In this document: in pieces, positions 20,764 to 31,173 of the stretch | How positions within the stretch are numbered: position 1 is the first letter of the stretch | Layout: the number at the start of each line of letters is the position of its first letter | From: Epithemia pelagica | Taxonomy: Eukaryota; Bacillariophyta; Bacillariophyceae; Surirellales; Surirellaceae | Length of the DNA stretch: 64,000 bases | Reading direction: 5' to 3' | Assembly (NCBI GenBank): GCA_946965045.2 | Contig: OX337229.1 | Coordinates: 2,666,001 to 2,730,000 of the forward strand | Program-made: the position numbers and the translations under genes | The notes under the pieces: model-generated | What the model saw: only the letters and a program-made list of their open reading frames with translations | What the model was told of the DNA's origin: nothing | The model's database searches: none

Positions 20764-22497
20764 TTATCCCTGACTCAACACCTTGCGGAGCCGCTCCAAA
20801 ACGACAGAATCCACGGTGGTGCCAGTTTTGGGTCCACGAGCAAATTTTCGTACTGTTTCCACCAATTTCTGCATATCGTCTTGTGGGAGATCCTCGTGCA
20901 AGGCGACCAGCACTTGAAAGTTACAAAGAAGTTCAAGCAACTGTGCAAATGAAGACGAGGACTGTGCATCTTGAACCGCTTGCAGCAACGACTTGCGCAT
21001 CTTTTTCGTAAGCTGAGAAGGATTGGCACTCTTCACTCCACTATTGCTTGCTCCTTTACCCACAAAACGACCCTGTTGTTGCAACAACGCCGTGTTGACC
21101 AAACACAAGACGGAGTCCAATGTCGATGTTTCTCGTCCATCAACCAAAATGGGGTGCCTTGTAGCTACAAATCGATGTGGCTTCGAAGGAGACTCGTTCC
21201 CTTCATTCTTGTTCTTGCTGTTCGAATTCAAAACTAACATCTCTTCTGAGACCATTTGTACCGCCACGTCACTGAATTGAAAGGCTTCTGTTGCTCCCGT
21301 AGGTCCGTGCATGGCAACAGTGACAAAACGTTGGCCATCTTCACGACCAAAGTGTTTCATACAGGCAATTTGTAGCTTTGCACCTGTCTGTACATCCACT
21401 CCATATACCGGCAGGGCACCACCATGATCGTTCTCCTCCTTGTCCGTGGTTGCCTTATCATGATCGGATCGATCTTCTGGGTAACTGTATATCCATCCGA
21501 TGGGTGCGATTCCCAACCATTTTGCAATCAGCAACACTTGAGGATACTTGTCCATGAAATGGAGCAGCTCGAAGGCGTTGTAACACTGATTGGATGGTGA
21601 TTGTTTGTTGCGTTTGGATTGCGGCTATGGTGGTTCCCAGACTGCTTGTACCTTGGCTGCATGGCAATATTCTTCACTTTCTGTTGTGCTGGACAAGGAT
21701 GTTTTGGCACGAACCTTTTTGGGATTGCGTCGTTCTCGATGAATGGTCCCCAACAAGAGCGCAACACGTGGAACCGACACAGTTTTTGTTGTAGTTTTAC
21801 CATCCTTGGAGGATACTTGTTGTTGCTGCTTCGAAGCTGTGGCAAAGCGCTCCGCCACAGTAGGGCACAAGTACAAGCGTAATAAGGATGCCGTCGGTTG
21901 AGCCTCTACCACATGAAGTGCTCTGTGCAACTCGGATAAATCGGCAAAGGACAATTGTCCTCCACTCCTTTTTCGGCGTTCCACTTGCCGGAGCGTCGTA
22001 CGATAATCTTTGGCAATATCAGGATATGGATCCCAGCGATCCGAGGACGAACCTGTAGTTGGCCCTGGTTTTGCACTCTTCTTCTTTTGTTCCAACCCTC
22101 CTCCTTTCGTCTTTTCGTCAGATGTCGCTATTGTAAGGAGAGATCCATGCCGAATCCCCAGTTCCTCCAGGCTCTTTTGTTTCAGAGTCTCCAAATCATC
22201 ATCCCCTTCTTTTACGGATTCCAAAGAGTCGCCATTGAGTGTGACACAAATGTTTCCAAACTTGAGAACACAGTGTTGTGACGAGGATGCGGAAGATGCA
22301 GCTGGTAAATGTCTCTGCTTCAACAAATCTGAAAGCGTCATCGACGATGTAGTCTGGCCCTCGTCAAACTGAATCCTTTGAATTGAACCATCCATTTGTC
22401 GTATTCGAAGGACCAAGGGTGTCGTTGTGGCCGTTGTTGTGGCCGCCCAGAACAACAAGGATAGCAGGACGACAGACACAAAGTGCGAGTGCGACAT
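20764..22497 (-). pseudogene. NPL4-like protein with N-terminal signal peptide; frame interrupted by TAG
   Basis: The frame from ATG 22497 runs to 20764 in a single phase, with one in-frame TAG at 21625-21627. The N-terminus is a clear signal peptide (about 20 hydrophobic residues ending near AATTTA). It is followed by a ubiquitin-like fold (LRIRQMDGSIQRI...GIRHGSLLTI), then the NPL4-type MPN-like region (YRTTLRQVE..., VPRVALLLGTIHRERRNP, VWEPP). After the TAG it continues with KWLGIAPIGWIYSYPED and FVTVAMHG. NPL4 works with CDC48 and UFD1 to extract ubiquitylated proteins. In diatoms a secretory-targeted set acts in plastid import (SELMA), which a signal peptide would fit. The stop replaces the position usually Gln in the family's EPPQ. 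A 66-bp in-frame intron (AAG|GTACAA...TCAG) could also remove it. An upstream in-frame ATG (22626) is less likely. Confidence 0.72.
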
Positions 22498-22860
22498 CTT
22501 TTGCCGAAGATCCAATCGAAATTTCCTTGCGTTGCAAAACCTCGGACACGAAGGGAGCGGCATTGCAAAAGAATGGATCATTGTCATGAGTTCTGCAGTT
22601 TGTTGCAGATCGGTTTTATGATCCATCAACAGAAAAGATCGTTGGTTGACATGCGCCACGTGGAGCCTGCAGATTGTGTCACGAAGTTTCTTACTCGTCC
22701 GCGGTTTTCATGTAAATCACAACCAAATTTTCTATTTTATTATATTTTCTAGCCACTGGGTATTGTTAGCGTGATTGGAAGGAAGCATTGCTTTTTGCGT
22801 GACAATGAACCTGCCCCTCTCTAAAGTCGAAATCCAGCAAACAATACCCATGAACCAAAT

Positions 22861-24720
22861 ATGGCGAATGGCAATACGTCTCCCTCATCGTTGCGAGATC
22901 GTATTTTGGATATTATTGCCCAGTGTCCCGATCGAGCCATCCGTCCAGCTCGTTTGGCGGCAGAAGTGGGTGATTTGAGTGTTGAAGATGCCACAGCCGA
23001 ATTGTGTAGTGTCATGGCTGCTGTGGGACCGGGTGCCACCTTCTTTTTCGAAAGACAAGACAGTTCCAATCAAGACAATGTGGATCCTTTGGAAGTAACG
23101 CAGAAACAACAGCAAAAACCTTCTCCCGTCATGGTATTTTCCTTCCCATCCGACTTTCGAATACGGGCACAACGAGCCAAACGGGTTCAAGATTGGAAGG
23201 AACAGCTCAACGTGATTCTGGTGTGGATCTGGAAGGTGACTCAAATTCTCACAGCGTTGGGCTTGATTTTGTCCTTGTTGATCTTGTCCGTCGCTGCCAT
23301 GCTGGCCTTTGTGGCTGCCTTGATTGCTCTGCAACGAGGTGGAAATCATCACCAACGCGGTGGTGGAGGAGGGGGCATACTATCGCAACATCACCGAGTG
23401 CTTTTCTTGCGTCAAATACAACATATTTGCTTTTCCTTACGGGAGCTTCTATGGTGCTATGCCATGTTCGGACCCGATATTCATTATAGTGGCGAAGACG
23501 AGGAGGATGGAGTACCACGTCGTGACCCCTTTTTGCGAGAAATGGCCTATGATTTGGCTCTTATATCCTCTGTTTGCTGCGGTCGTGCAGGATCCATCTT
23601 TTATTGGTGGCGAGTCCAACAATTGTCGCAACGTCGACACCGGATTTTACGAGGATGGAGACGCGACCATGATTATAGTAGTGACAATGATGATCACGAG
23701 GTCGAAGGTGTCACTTTGATTCGACCACGACAAACACAGTGGACGGATGATACGTCGTCATTGCGTCAAACGCAACAGCATATTTCAGAACAGCCTCAAG
23801 AGCATCGCGGAGTTTTGTCCGTGGCAGTAGAATTCTTGTTTGGACCGCCCCATGAGAAGCAACAGCAACAGCAAGAACGACAACGCAAATGGAAATTGCG
23901 GGCAGCCTTTTTGGTACGACAATCGATGGCCGACCACAGTAAGGATGAGACGGATGTCACTGTTCTTGGTGGCGTGTCTTTGGAACAAATGAGCCCGTAT
24001 ACAGACCATCCGCCTTCCCCATTGGTGCTGTTCAAGGACTCTACGGCAGTTGTCGGAGAGAACCAAAATTCGCGACATGCCATGGACTTGGCAACACAAG
24101 GGCTTGTCATCGTGTCTCATTTTCACGGTGTTCCTCTATTGCCACCCTCGGTCCAACAACCCAGCAATATATTGCAATCGCGATTTCGATTTCCCGAACT
24201 TGTTTCGGAAAGTGCAATTGCTTTACAGCATGATGAAAACAGTTCTGATACTGCCAGTCCAATGGATTTTGCCTCGTTTCTCTGTTCCCATCCTCAAGCC
24301 ATCCAGTCTCCTGGCAACAGAACGAACGAGTTGACTGACGATTTCCCCGCCTTTTATTACGAACCCGAACGGCCCTTTACCAAGTTGACCTTGCCCCAAT
24401 TCATGTCATGCGTCACCTTGGGAGTATTGAATTTTGTTGGTGTCCTTTGGTTTCGACAAGCAACTGGTGAAGGAGGTGTAATGAATGAAGTGGTGGAATT
24501 TCAAGCTTTGACAAAAATGTTGCGACATTCATTGGTACCAGTGCTCTGGTTTTATGCGCGTCTCTTTTGGCTCTTGGCCCTTTCTCGATTGGTGTACCTT
24601 CTTCTTTGCAATCGTCGGATTCGACAGGGAAATCGAAATCGGCAAGCCTGGGCTCTCGTTCTGCAACAACAGACGAAAAACACCACTTCGAACAATGGTA
24701 AAGAAGCTGCCCATTGCTAA
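22861..24720 (+). CDS. Conserved membrane protein, plant/algal plastid-type family (tentative)
   Basis: 619 aa from ATG 22861 to TAA. The N-terminal 60 residues look like a small helical winged-helix-type domain (LRDRILDIIAQCPDRAIRPARLA). Then come VFSFPSDFRIRAQ, a strong membrane segment (about 118-160), a long variable middle, and two membrane segments near the C-terminus (about 517-535 and 560-600). The combination of an N-terminal domain, a FP.DFR motif and flanking membrane helices resembles a plant/algal family represented, I believe, by Arabidopsis At5g03900. That match is from memory and tentative. No plastid presequence is visible. It is divergent from the NPL4-like gene (363 bp). 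Confidence 0.6.
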   Translation: MANGNTSPSSLRDRILDIIAQCPDRAIRPARLAAEVGDLSVEDATAELCSVMAAVGPGATFFFERQDSSNQDNVDPLEVTQKQQQKPSPVMVFSFPSDFRIRAQRAKRVQDWKEQLNVILVWIWKVTQILTALGLILSLLILSVAAMLAFVAALIALQRGGNHHQRGGGGGGILSQHHRVLFLRQIQHICFSLRELLWCYAMFGPDIHYSGEDEEDGVPRRDPFLREMAYDLALISSVCCGRAGSIFYWWRVQQLSQRRHRILRGWRRDHDYSSDNDDHEVEGVTLIRPRQTQWTDDTSSLRQTQQHISEQPQEHRGVLSVAVEFLFGPPHEKQQQQQERQRKWKLRAAFLVRQSMADHSKDETDVTVLGGVSLEQMSPYTDHPPSPLVLFKDSTAVVGENQNSRHAMDLATQGLVIVSHFHGVPLLPPSVQQPSNILQSRFRFPELVSESAIALQHDENSSDTASPMDFASFLCSHPQAIQSPGNRTNELTDDFPAFYYEPERPFTKLTLPQFMSCVTLGVLNFVGVLWFRQATGEGGVMNEVVEFQALTKMLRHSLVPVLWFYARLFWLLALSRLVYLLLCNRRIRQGNRNRQAWALVLQQQTKNTTSNNGKEAAHC

Positions 24721-24963
24721 AGATGCGGGAGAAGATCAGTGTGTATCCAACGTTTTTCTCTATCTCGCAAAATGCAAATCTTAGCAGGGACCATGGAAGC
24801 TTATAAGACGAATCTTCCGTAAGTGGCTGTGTTCCTTCTTAAGTTCCAGCAAGAGAAGAGCCAACTTGTTCTTTTCTACTTGGTCCTGTAGTGTTCTCTT
24901 GTGTTGACATCTGGTTCAAAGGAACAACATGACTACGAGAATCCATTCTCGTCGAAGCGCTCG
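24721..24963. other. Convergent intergenic spacer
   Basis: 243 bp between the 3' ends of two convergent genes. No gene is seen. Confidence 0.5.
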
Positions 24964-25740
24964 TCAGAGCCCGTAACTTTCCAGCAGCAACGCCTTCTTC
25001 ATTTTGAACCGACGCTGTGCCATTTCTTCTTGATTGGGAAGCAATACCGATAAATAATCTCCAACCGTGGATGGGCCTTTGTCGTCAGTTCGCTGTCGTT
25101 TAGGCGGAGGATCTCCTTCTCGGCCTCTTGGGGCGTTACTAGAGTCTGCCAAAGCTTCCAATTCCAACAATACACCATCTTCCTCATCCCGCCATCCATA
25201 ATAATCAGGGGTAAGATTCTTGTAGGTGTCTCGTTGCAACGATTTTTTTGTCAATCGCTCTTCCTCCTTGGCCAAGAATTCTTTCACGCCCGGCAATTGC
25301 TTGGCCACACCAAAATAACGATAGCCACCTCCTCCCGAGGCTGTTTGTGCGGTTCCTTCACTTCCACCAGCGCCATACGCTCCTCCCGCTTGTTCCATTT
25401 GTCGTTGTTTTTCCAAGGCGTTGAAGTCAAGGCCACCTAGTTCGAGTATCCGTTTGTTCCAGTGCCATTTTTCTCGTAATTTGCGATTGATTTCATCGTT
25501 TAAATCACGAACTTCGTGTTCTGGTAGAGCTGGATTTTGGATTTTGGCAATCCCATTGGTTATCTCTCGAATGATTTGACCTCGAAAACGTTCGGCATCG
25601 GCCAAATGATGACATTCCGACGCCAGATGCGGTCGTCTCTGCCTTCGACGGTCCTCTCCCGCCGCTGGCGTGTTGCCCTTTTCTCGCAGGGCAACCCATT
25701 TGTTTAGCATGGCTCGGGCCTTCTCCGCTGGACGTGCCAT
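24964..25740 (-). CDS. ISY1: Pre-mRNA-splicing factor ISY1
   Basis: 258 aa from ATG 25740 (MARPAEKARAMLNKW). ISY1 family landmarks are in order: RPHLASEC, AERFRGQIIREI, IQNPALPEHEVRDLNDEINRK (two segments), LREKWHWNKRILELGG, GYRYFGVAKQLPGVKE, YYGWRDEEDGVL and a C-terminal ALLLESYG. ISY1 belongs to the NineTeen-complex-associated spliceosome proteins and acts in the first catalytic step in the nucleus. A Gly-rich insert at about 118-140 is the main difference from other ISY1 proteins. It ends in TGA. It is divergent from the KDEL receptor gene, 270 bp apart, so a shared promoter region is likely. Confidence 0.95.
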   Translation of the reverse strand: MARPAEKARAMLNKWVALREKGNTPAAGEDRRRQRRPHLASECHHLADAERFRGQIIREITNGIAKIQNPALPEHEVRDLNDEINRKLREKWHWNKRILELGGLDFNALEKQRQMEQAGGAYGAGGSEGTAQTASGGGGYRYFGVAKQLPGVKEFLAKEEERLTKKSLQRDTYKNLTPDYYGWRDEEDGVLLELEALADSSNAPRGREGDPPPKRQRTDDKGPSTVGDYLSVLLPNQEEMAQRRFKMKKALLLESYGL

Positions 25741-26010
25741 GATCAAGGACGATTATCAAGTGATATATGAAAATGTAAATGGACCGCAAACGGAATTTTT
25801 GTGTGGGTGCTCCGTAATGAAGGATTCTGGTCGCAGTTTTCTTCCATGCCGCATTTCGCCCGTTTTCAGAGAGTTTTTCTGATAGTTTCTGGTTTCTCAA
25901 GAACTCACTGACGATCAGAAGCACTTTCTGCTACTTTGGATATATCTTCAAAAGACGAGTCCCTGTGAATCTTTCAGTTCCGTGTGACTGTTGAACAGCA
26001 AGCTTTGACC

Positions 26011-27288
26011 ATGACAACCACCGTTTTGAGGTTTCTTGGTGATCTTGCGCACACATTTGCCCTATGGATACTGTTGCATCGATTGGTGATTGTCAAAAAT
26101 GCTCAGGGGGTATCTAGAGAAACCCAAGTCCTCTTGTTGATGGTTTGTGGCACTCGATATCTGGATCTATTTACGGATTATTATGGTGTATACAACTCCT
26201 TCCTCAAGATTTTCCTCACCACCTCGACACTGTCCATACTTTATATTTTGTCCCCCTTTTCGGGTCACCCAGCCCACCATACATATCGGAGTGACCAGGA
26301 CGATGCCGGGGGAATATCATGGATTCGAGCCAAGTACATTGCGCCGACTTGCTTTGTTCTCGCGACCTTAATTATGATATTGGGACCGCCCCCAATCAAA
26401 CATGGTGGCTCCTTCAGGCCTTTGCTCGACTTTCTGTACATATTTTCTGTTGTTCTGGAACCAGTGGCGATATTACCTCAAATTTTGATGTTTCGTCGAT
26501 ATCGGCAAGTCGAGAGTTTGACTGGTGGTGCCTTCATCTTTCTGTTTGGCGTGTACCGAGCATTCTACATGATCAATTGGGTGTGTCGAGTCGCGACATC
26601 AAGATATTTTCAAACCTATTTTCAATATCATCACTTCCTTATCTACAGTTGCGGTTTGATTCATGTTGCAATCTGCATGGGTGGGATCTTTGCCCGGAAC
26701 GAATCGGAAACCGGGGACGCTCCCCTATTACCGCAGCTGGTGGAATTTTTCAAAGCATTGCCATCTCTGGAATTCCTCTACGTTACGTTAGGGTCTTTTG
26801 CCGTTTCTGCCGTCTTGACAATGTTTGTCCTTTTCCCCGAAATGATTGCCGCGGTTCTTCCTGTTTTGGTGTTCGCCAGCTTGTGGTATCTGTTCAAGAA
26901 GTACCATTCAGAACTGGGTCTCAATTATGAAGACAATTCCGATTCCGAAGAAGAAAATAATGAAGTCATTACATCCCACAGAGAAGACTCCGACTCCAAC
27001 CAACCATCTCAAAGATACGGTAGAGGCAAATCTACATCGAAGGCAGCGTTAATGTTTCTACGGAGTGGTTCAACTGCTCCCTTGGCAGGAGTCATGTCCT
27101 TCCTCCGAAGCCATGCTTCCACAAGCGACATTGCAGAACAGCATGCACGCGATGACGACGAGGACGTTAACTCCATGGAGCATGACCTTTCACCAATCGA
27201 CCAACAACAACCGCTCCTTGTGGCACATGATGGGAGACCGAATCAAAATGAAAACGGGGACAATGGCGTCGAGCTCTCGAAAGTGTAA
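26011..27288 (+). CDS. ER lumen protein-retaining (KDEL) receptor, extended form
   Basis: 425 aa from the first ATG of the frame. Residues 1-215 match the ERD2/KDEL-receptor fold: an N-terminal membrane segment (FLGDLAHTFALWILL), GVSRETQVLLL, TRYLDLFTDYYGVYNSFLKI, KYIAPT, a LEPVAILPQ segment, ALTGG-like SLTGGAFIFLFGVYRAFYMINW, and GLIHVAICM. This receptor retrieves escaped ER proteins from the Golgi in COPI vesicles. Usual family members are about 212 aa. Here another 200 residues follow, with about two extra membrane segments (LYVTLGSFAVSAVLTMFVLF, AAVLPVLVFASLWYLF) and a long acidic Ser-rich tail. Confidence 0.92.
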   Translation: MTTTVLRFLGDLAHTFALWILLHRLVIVKNAQGVSRETQVLLLMVCGTRYLDLFTDYYGVYNSFLKIFLTTSTLSILYILSPFSGHPAHHTYRSDQDDAGGISWIRAKYIAPTCFVLATLIMILGPPPIKHGGSFRPLLDFLYIFSVVLEPVAILPQILMFRRYRQVESLTGGAFIFLFGVYRAFYMINWVCRVATSRYFQTYFQYHHFLIYSCGLIHVAICMGGIFARNESETGDAPLLPQLVEFFKALPSLEFLYVTLGSFAVSAVLTMFVLFPEMIAAVLPVLVFASLWYLFKKYHSELGLNYEDNSDSEEENNEVITSHREDSDSNQPSQRYGRGKSTSKAALMFLRSGSTAPLAGVMSFLRSHASTSDIAEQHARDDDEDVNSMEHDLSPIDQQQPLLVAHDGRPNQNENGDNGVELSKV

Positions 27289-27963
27289 CTCCATTGTCTC
27301 TGGCGTGATCTCCATGCACTACCCTTGAACATGTACAGCGCCTCACACCCCGAAAAAATTTTTATCGGAGAGCACCAATTTGAGCCCTATTGTTCTTCCT
27401 CGTCGTAGGTTCGTTGAGAATGACAGACCTGCTGGCGAACAGCAGAGTCAAAGGTCAAAGTGTTCAACAAGCATGGGAGTAGGTGTAGCTGAAGAAATCC
27501 GGTATAGCGGCTACCTGTGTTAAGAGTTTCGCAACGTATGCGCACGTCTCGTTCCGCGACTCATACGCGTAGGCCTTTTTTGGTCTTGTGTACAAAAGAC
27601 AATAATTAATATTGGTAGGTCTGACTCACGGGAGTCGCAGTCAGATTCTGCAAGTCACACTCAAGCCTCAGTGTTATTTCCGGCATTTGCCATGCTCTGT
27701 TCCTATATGAAGGCCCAAGGCTTATATCCAACAAGCATCAGGGCAATACATTTGAATCACGGAGGACCCATTAAGGTCTTAAGTATTCGTCTCATTTCAG
27801 ATGCCCATCAAACTCGTCTCACAATTTTGGTGGAGAATTTGGCAAGTGAAGACCCAGTTCCGGGGTACAAACAGGTTCCGATTTCCGATGATGCTACGTC
27901 CTCCCTGCAACGCTTTGCTCCTACATCTCAAGACGCGTGCTCAAGCAAGATGGACCAGAGAGA
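27289..27963. other. Intergenic region, 675 bp
   Basis: No supported gene. A short open frame at 27671-27988 overlaps the start of the next gene in another phase and shows no recognisable content. It could be an upstream exon, but no splice model was clear. Confidence 0.4.
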
Positions 27964-28902
27964 ATGGGTCCGTCTACGAAAGAAATAAAGGCAATGGTTC
28001 CATCTCCGAACGATGTTGGAGTAGCACCTACGGATAGCCAACTGAACGACATTATCGACGAAAAACAGAAATCGAAACATGGTCGGAAGAAGAAAGAGAG
28101 GAAAAGCGAAAGAAAGAAAAAGCGAAAGGAAAAAAGAGCGCACAAGGCGAATTCTAAGGAAATGGAAACAATTGTCGCAGCACCATATCTGTCGGACGCC
28201 GAAAAAAGCACCTCGCGGCCAAAAACCAACGGTCACAATGAGAAAATGCGATCGTCATCCTCGCTTCCCAGCCGACGGAAAAGATCATCGTCTCTGAAGG
28301 ACGAGACTCGCTCTGAAAAAACGAGCAAAAATCACAAAGCGTCCTCGAGCCCGAAAAGAAAAGTTTCGTCAAAAGGAATTGTGACGTCCATTGAGAAAAA
28401 GAATAGATCAAAGGCGAGTCGCAAGACTTTGCCGTCCGCTGTCAAAGACCAAATTTTCAACATGCGTCCAATCCTTCCTACGATGGACGATGGGTCATTG
28501 GATGGAGATGAGCATAGTGAGTTCGAGGAGGAAGATACCACCAGCGTCATACTAGATTTGATCGTTCATGACCGTAAAACAGGAGCGATCGGCCGTAAGA
28601 ACGCTTTGCTTCAAGAGGAGAACCACCGGAGCGCACCCACCCTTGTTTACACCATGGATAGCTTTTCAGAAGAAGAGAAGAACGACGAGAGACTTCATAT
28701 GTATTCCTCAATGAGCCAAATTGATTTCAGGGACAATGACAACTGGAATGCTTCTCTGGCAACAGTGTTGGTTGAACTCACGGAAAGCGAAATGGACAAT
28801 GACAGTGTTCTGTTCGAATCATCTGTAAGCAGCGAAGGATACGGTGGTCGCAGTGATATTCAAGATATTCTTGAACCGCCAAAGATTCTTTCTATTCCTT
28901 AG
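27964..28902 (+). CDS. Unknown Lys/Ser-rich protein
   Basis: 312 aa from the first ATG of the frame to TAG. The first half is very basic (KKKERKSERKKKRKEKR-type runs, multiple nuclear-localisation-like clusters). The second half is acidic and Ser-rich with no recognised domain (ILDLIVHDRKTGAIG; VLVELTESEMDNDS). Charge segregation and low complexity suggest an intrinsically disordered nuclear protein, which is inference. There may be an upstream exon. Confidence 0.5.
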   Translation: MGPSTKEIKAMVPSPNDVGVAPTDSQLNDIIDEKQKSKHGRKKKERKSERKKKRKEKRAHKANSKEMETIVAAPYLSDAEKSTSRPKTNGHNEKMRSSSSLPSRRKRSSSLKDETRSEKTSKNHKASSSPKRKVSSKGIVTSIEKKNRSKASRKTLPSAVKDQIFNMRPILPTMDDGSLDGDEHSEFEEEDTTSVILDLIVHDRKTGAIGRKNALLQEENHRSAPTLVYTMDSFSEEEKNDERLHMYSSMSQIDFRDNDNWNASLATVLVELTESEMDNDSVLFESSVSSEGYGGRSDIQDILEPPKILSIP

Positions 28903-28982
28903 GTAGTCTCATAGTGGGATCAATGCTGGAAAATTCATTATCATCCTATCAAAGGCATTCGCTCGAGATCGGGATATGAGGA

Positions 28983-29282
28983 CTAGAAACTCATGCGGTA
29001 AACCACGAGCTGCGTCTGCATACATGAGAAGAAAGAATGCTTGTCAGGGTTGGCATCAGGGCTGACTTGTTTATTCAATGGGAAGGATGTGGTGCCGGTC
29101 CTACTGTTTTTTCGGGTCCCGCTGACAGGACACGTAGTCCCTCCGAAAATAAGGGCTATTGGGCTTTCGATTTGGCTGGAAGACCGCATTAAAGAGGAGC
29201 ATTCATTGATGAGGTTGCAGGAGAGCACTGCTCCTAGCACCGCAAAGCTGAACAAGACCCATATATGCATTAGGTTTGCCAT
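28983..29282 (-). CDS. Possible small secreted protein
   Basis: 99 aa from ATG 29282 to TAG. The first 22 residues form a signal-peptide-like stretch (IWVLFSFAVLGAVLSC). The rest is polar with four cysteines. No family is recognised. It lies head to head with the next gene (120 bp). Length and lack of homology make this a weak call. Confidence 0.3.
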   Translation of the reverse strand: MANLMHIWVLFSFAVLGAVLSCNLINECSSLMRSSSQIESPIALIFGGTTCPVSGTRKNSRTGTTSFPLNKQVSPDANPDKHSFFSCMQTQLVVYRMSF

Positions 29283-29401
29283 CCCGATACTCGATACTCG
29301 CTACTCTACTCTCCAAATAGCTATGCCTCGTAGACTCTCTATATGGTAGGGAGTATCTAACCCGGAGAATCGCCAGGCAATTTGGACCACAAGAAGAGAC
29401 C

Positions 29402-29998
29402 ATGACGAGCAACATGAGGTTCAGGGTCGACATGTGCTCCTTGTACGTCGCGCTGGTAATTTCCTGCTTAATGACACTCAGTCAGTCTTTCTGGGTTGCA
29501 CATCCAACGCTGCCGAGAACACATGGTCATACAACTGGCGGACTTGGAAGTCCCTCGAACCGCCGACTTGATGATTCTCTGTTAACAGGATTGAGTACGA
29601 ACGGAAGCAACGAGAATGAGCTTATCCAAATTAAAGAAATGGATGACTTGATCTGGTCTCTGTCGCTGGAACCAAATGATAAAGAACGACGTGATAGACT
29701 GGCTGCCGTCTTTGCCCAGAAATTCGATGACTACTACTTCTGCAACTTGTTTGATCGACAACTGACCTTGATGGGAGATCAAGTGAAAGCACGAGCAGCA
29801 GAAGCAGCTGCAGCAGTAGCAGCAGCATCCGATAATGACGAAAATTCATCAGTGGAAGAAGGAGGAGGTTCAGACGGAAGTTCCATGTCTGCTGGTCAAG
29901 AAAAGCTACCAGAAGTCAAGCAACTATGGGCACTCATTGACTTGATGATTCAAAAGAAAACGTTGGTGAAAAGAGCGCGTGAGGCCGGTAAGACGTGA
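29402..29998 (+). CDS. Probable plastid-targeted protein of unknown function
   Basis: 198 aa. Residues 1-29 form a signal peptide, and the predicted cleavage site reads LSQS|FWVAHP, with Phe at +1 as in the diatom ASAFAP-type motif. A Ser/Thr/Arg-rich transit-like segment follows (about 30-57). This bipartite presequence directs proteins through the four plastid membranes to the stroma in diatoms. The mature part (about 65-198) is helical with an Ala-rich stretch and an ending KKTLVKRAREAGKT. No family is recognised. Confidence 0.6.
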   Translation: MTSNMRFRVDMCSLYVALVISCLMTLSQSFWVAHPTLPRTHGHTTGGLGSPSNRRLDDSLLTGLSTNGSNENELIQIKEMDDLIWSLSLEPNDKERRDRLAAVFAQKFDDYYFCNLFDRQLTLMGDQVKARAAEAAAAVAAASDNDENSSVEEGGGSDGSSMSAGQEKLPEVKQLWALIDLMIQKKTLVKRAREAGKT

Positions 29999-31173
29999 GA
30001 TTCTATTGATGGTTCGGGCTACGGCAGTAGAGCTTCGGAGACCAGTTTGTGGATTTCGTGGTCCGTTTGAAAACTTCCGGTTTGAGATCCGTTACATTGC
30101 AAATGTCAACTTAGGATCTCTGGTGCAACCACAGCAAGCTCAAAGTCATAGTATAGCTCAACGACTAATTTCGCAGCAGTCTGTTCCTTCAGGTTTACGT
30201 CTCTACAAGCATGATTGACTCTGGTTTCATAGAGATGGTCAGGCTACCTTCGATGCATGTCATCGAGTCGCGAAAAGCTTTAAGTCGAGCCCATCGATTC
30301 TTCCGGATTTTGATATTTTGTTTGAAGAATATCCAGGAAGAAATGTGGATCTAGCTAGAAACTGGATTTCGCATTGCTCAGCCGAGAAACTGAAGTTTCG
30401 GACCTAAGGATTCGAATGCTTGAATCTGAAGATGTGGGGCTTTTGTTCGCCGGTATCCCGCACTCGGCGGATATGGCGACCTGGTCTCACATACAAGAAT
30501 GTCTGGTTTTGCGTAATCATTTGCTCCTGAAGTCACCCTTCTTTTTACGTGCCAGGGTTCTGGTCTGCTTCATCGTCACTGTCCTGATGACGGTATGACT
30601 CGCGGAGCGAATTGAGGAAGGCATCAGTCCATCTGTTTGCGCTGACCTGATGGATGCGGTTGCATCAAAATCGAATTTGAGACAATTGGAGCTGGTCGAG
30701 TTCAATGGTAACTCGGCGGCAGAACTCCTGTCCCTACTTTTTAGGCCCATTGTGGATCTGGGGTCGCTTGAGCTCTTTGAAAGCAGCGTATGACACAAGA
30801 AGGACAATCAACGCCTTCTTTCGTGGAGTTCGCTCTGGAACTTTCGTTTGGCCTTGACAATTTTGGACGCACCTGACTTCGGCACGAGAAATGGACACTT
30901 CACCACATCCGGCCTACAAGTCATGACCGAAATACGATGTGCTTTCAATACAAGTTGAAATCTTCAATGTTTGTACATGGAGACCGCTGGGCATCAACTG
31001 GATCCATTGGTCTGCATGAGGTTGTGCAAAAGACGCTCCATCCTATGATAAATAGATAATAGTTTGGTCGTACAACCCAAAGGTGGGTAATCATACAAAA
31101 TCGTAGAAGACACTTTGATCCAATGATTATCGAGTAAAACTTTGGTAGCTCTCGCCACACGAACGAATACATT
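29999..31173. other. Intergenic region with decayed gene fragments
   Basis: About 1.2 kb without an intact gene. Several short plus-strand frames (29979-30218, 30374-30598, 30599-30793) have protein-like composition but are broken by stops, suggesting one or more decayed genes. Confidence 0.45.
30599..30793 (+). pseudogene. Leucine-rich-repeat-like fragment
   Basis: The open stretch between TGA codons at 30596 and 30791 encodes a segment with SNLRQLELVEFNG and VDLGSLELFES, spaced like leucine-rich repeats. There is no start codon and the upstream frame is broken. It is most likely the remnant of a larger LRR gene. Confidence 0.35.
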
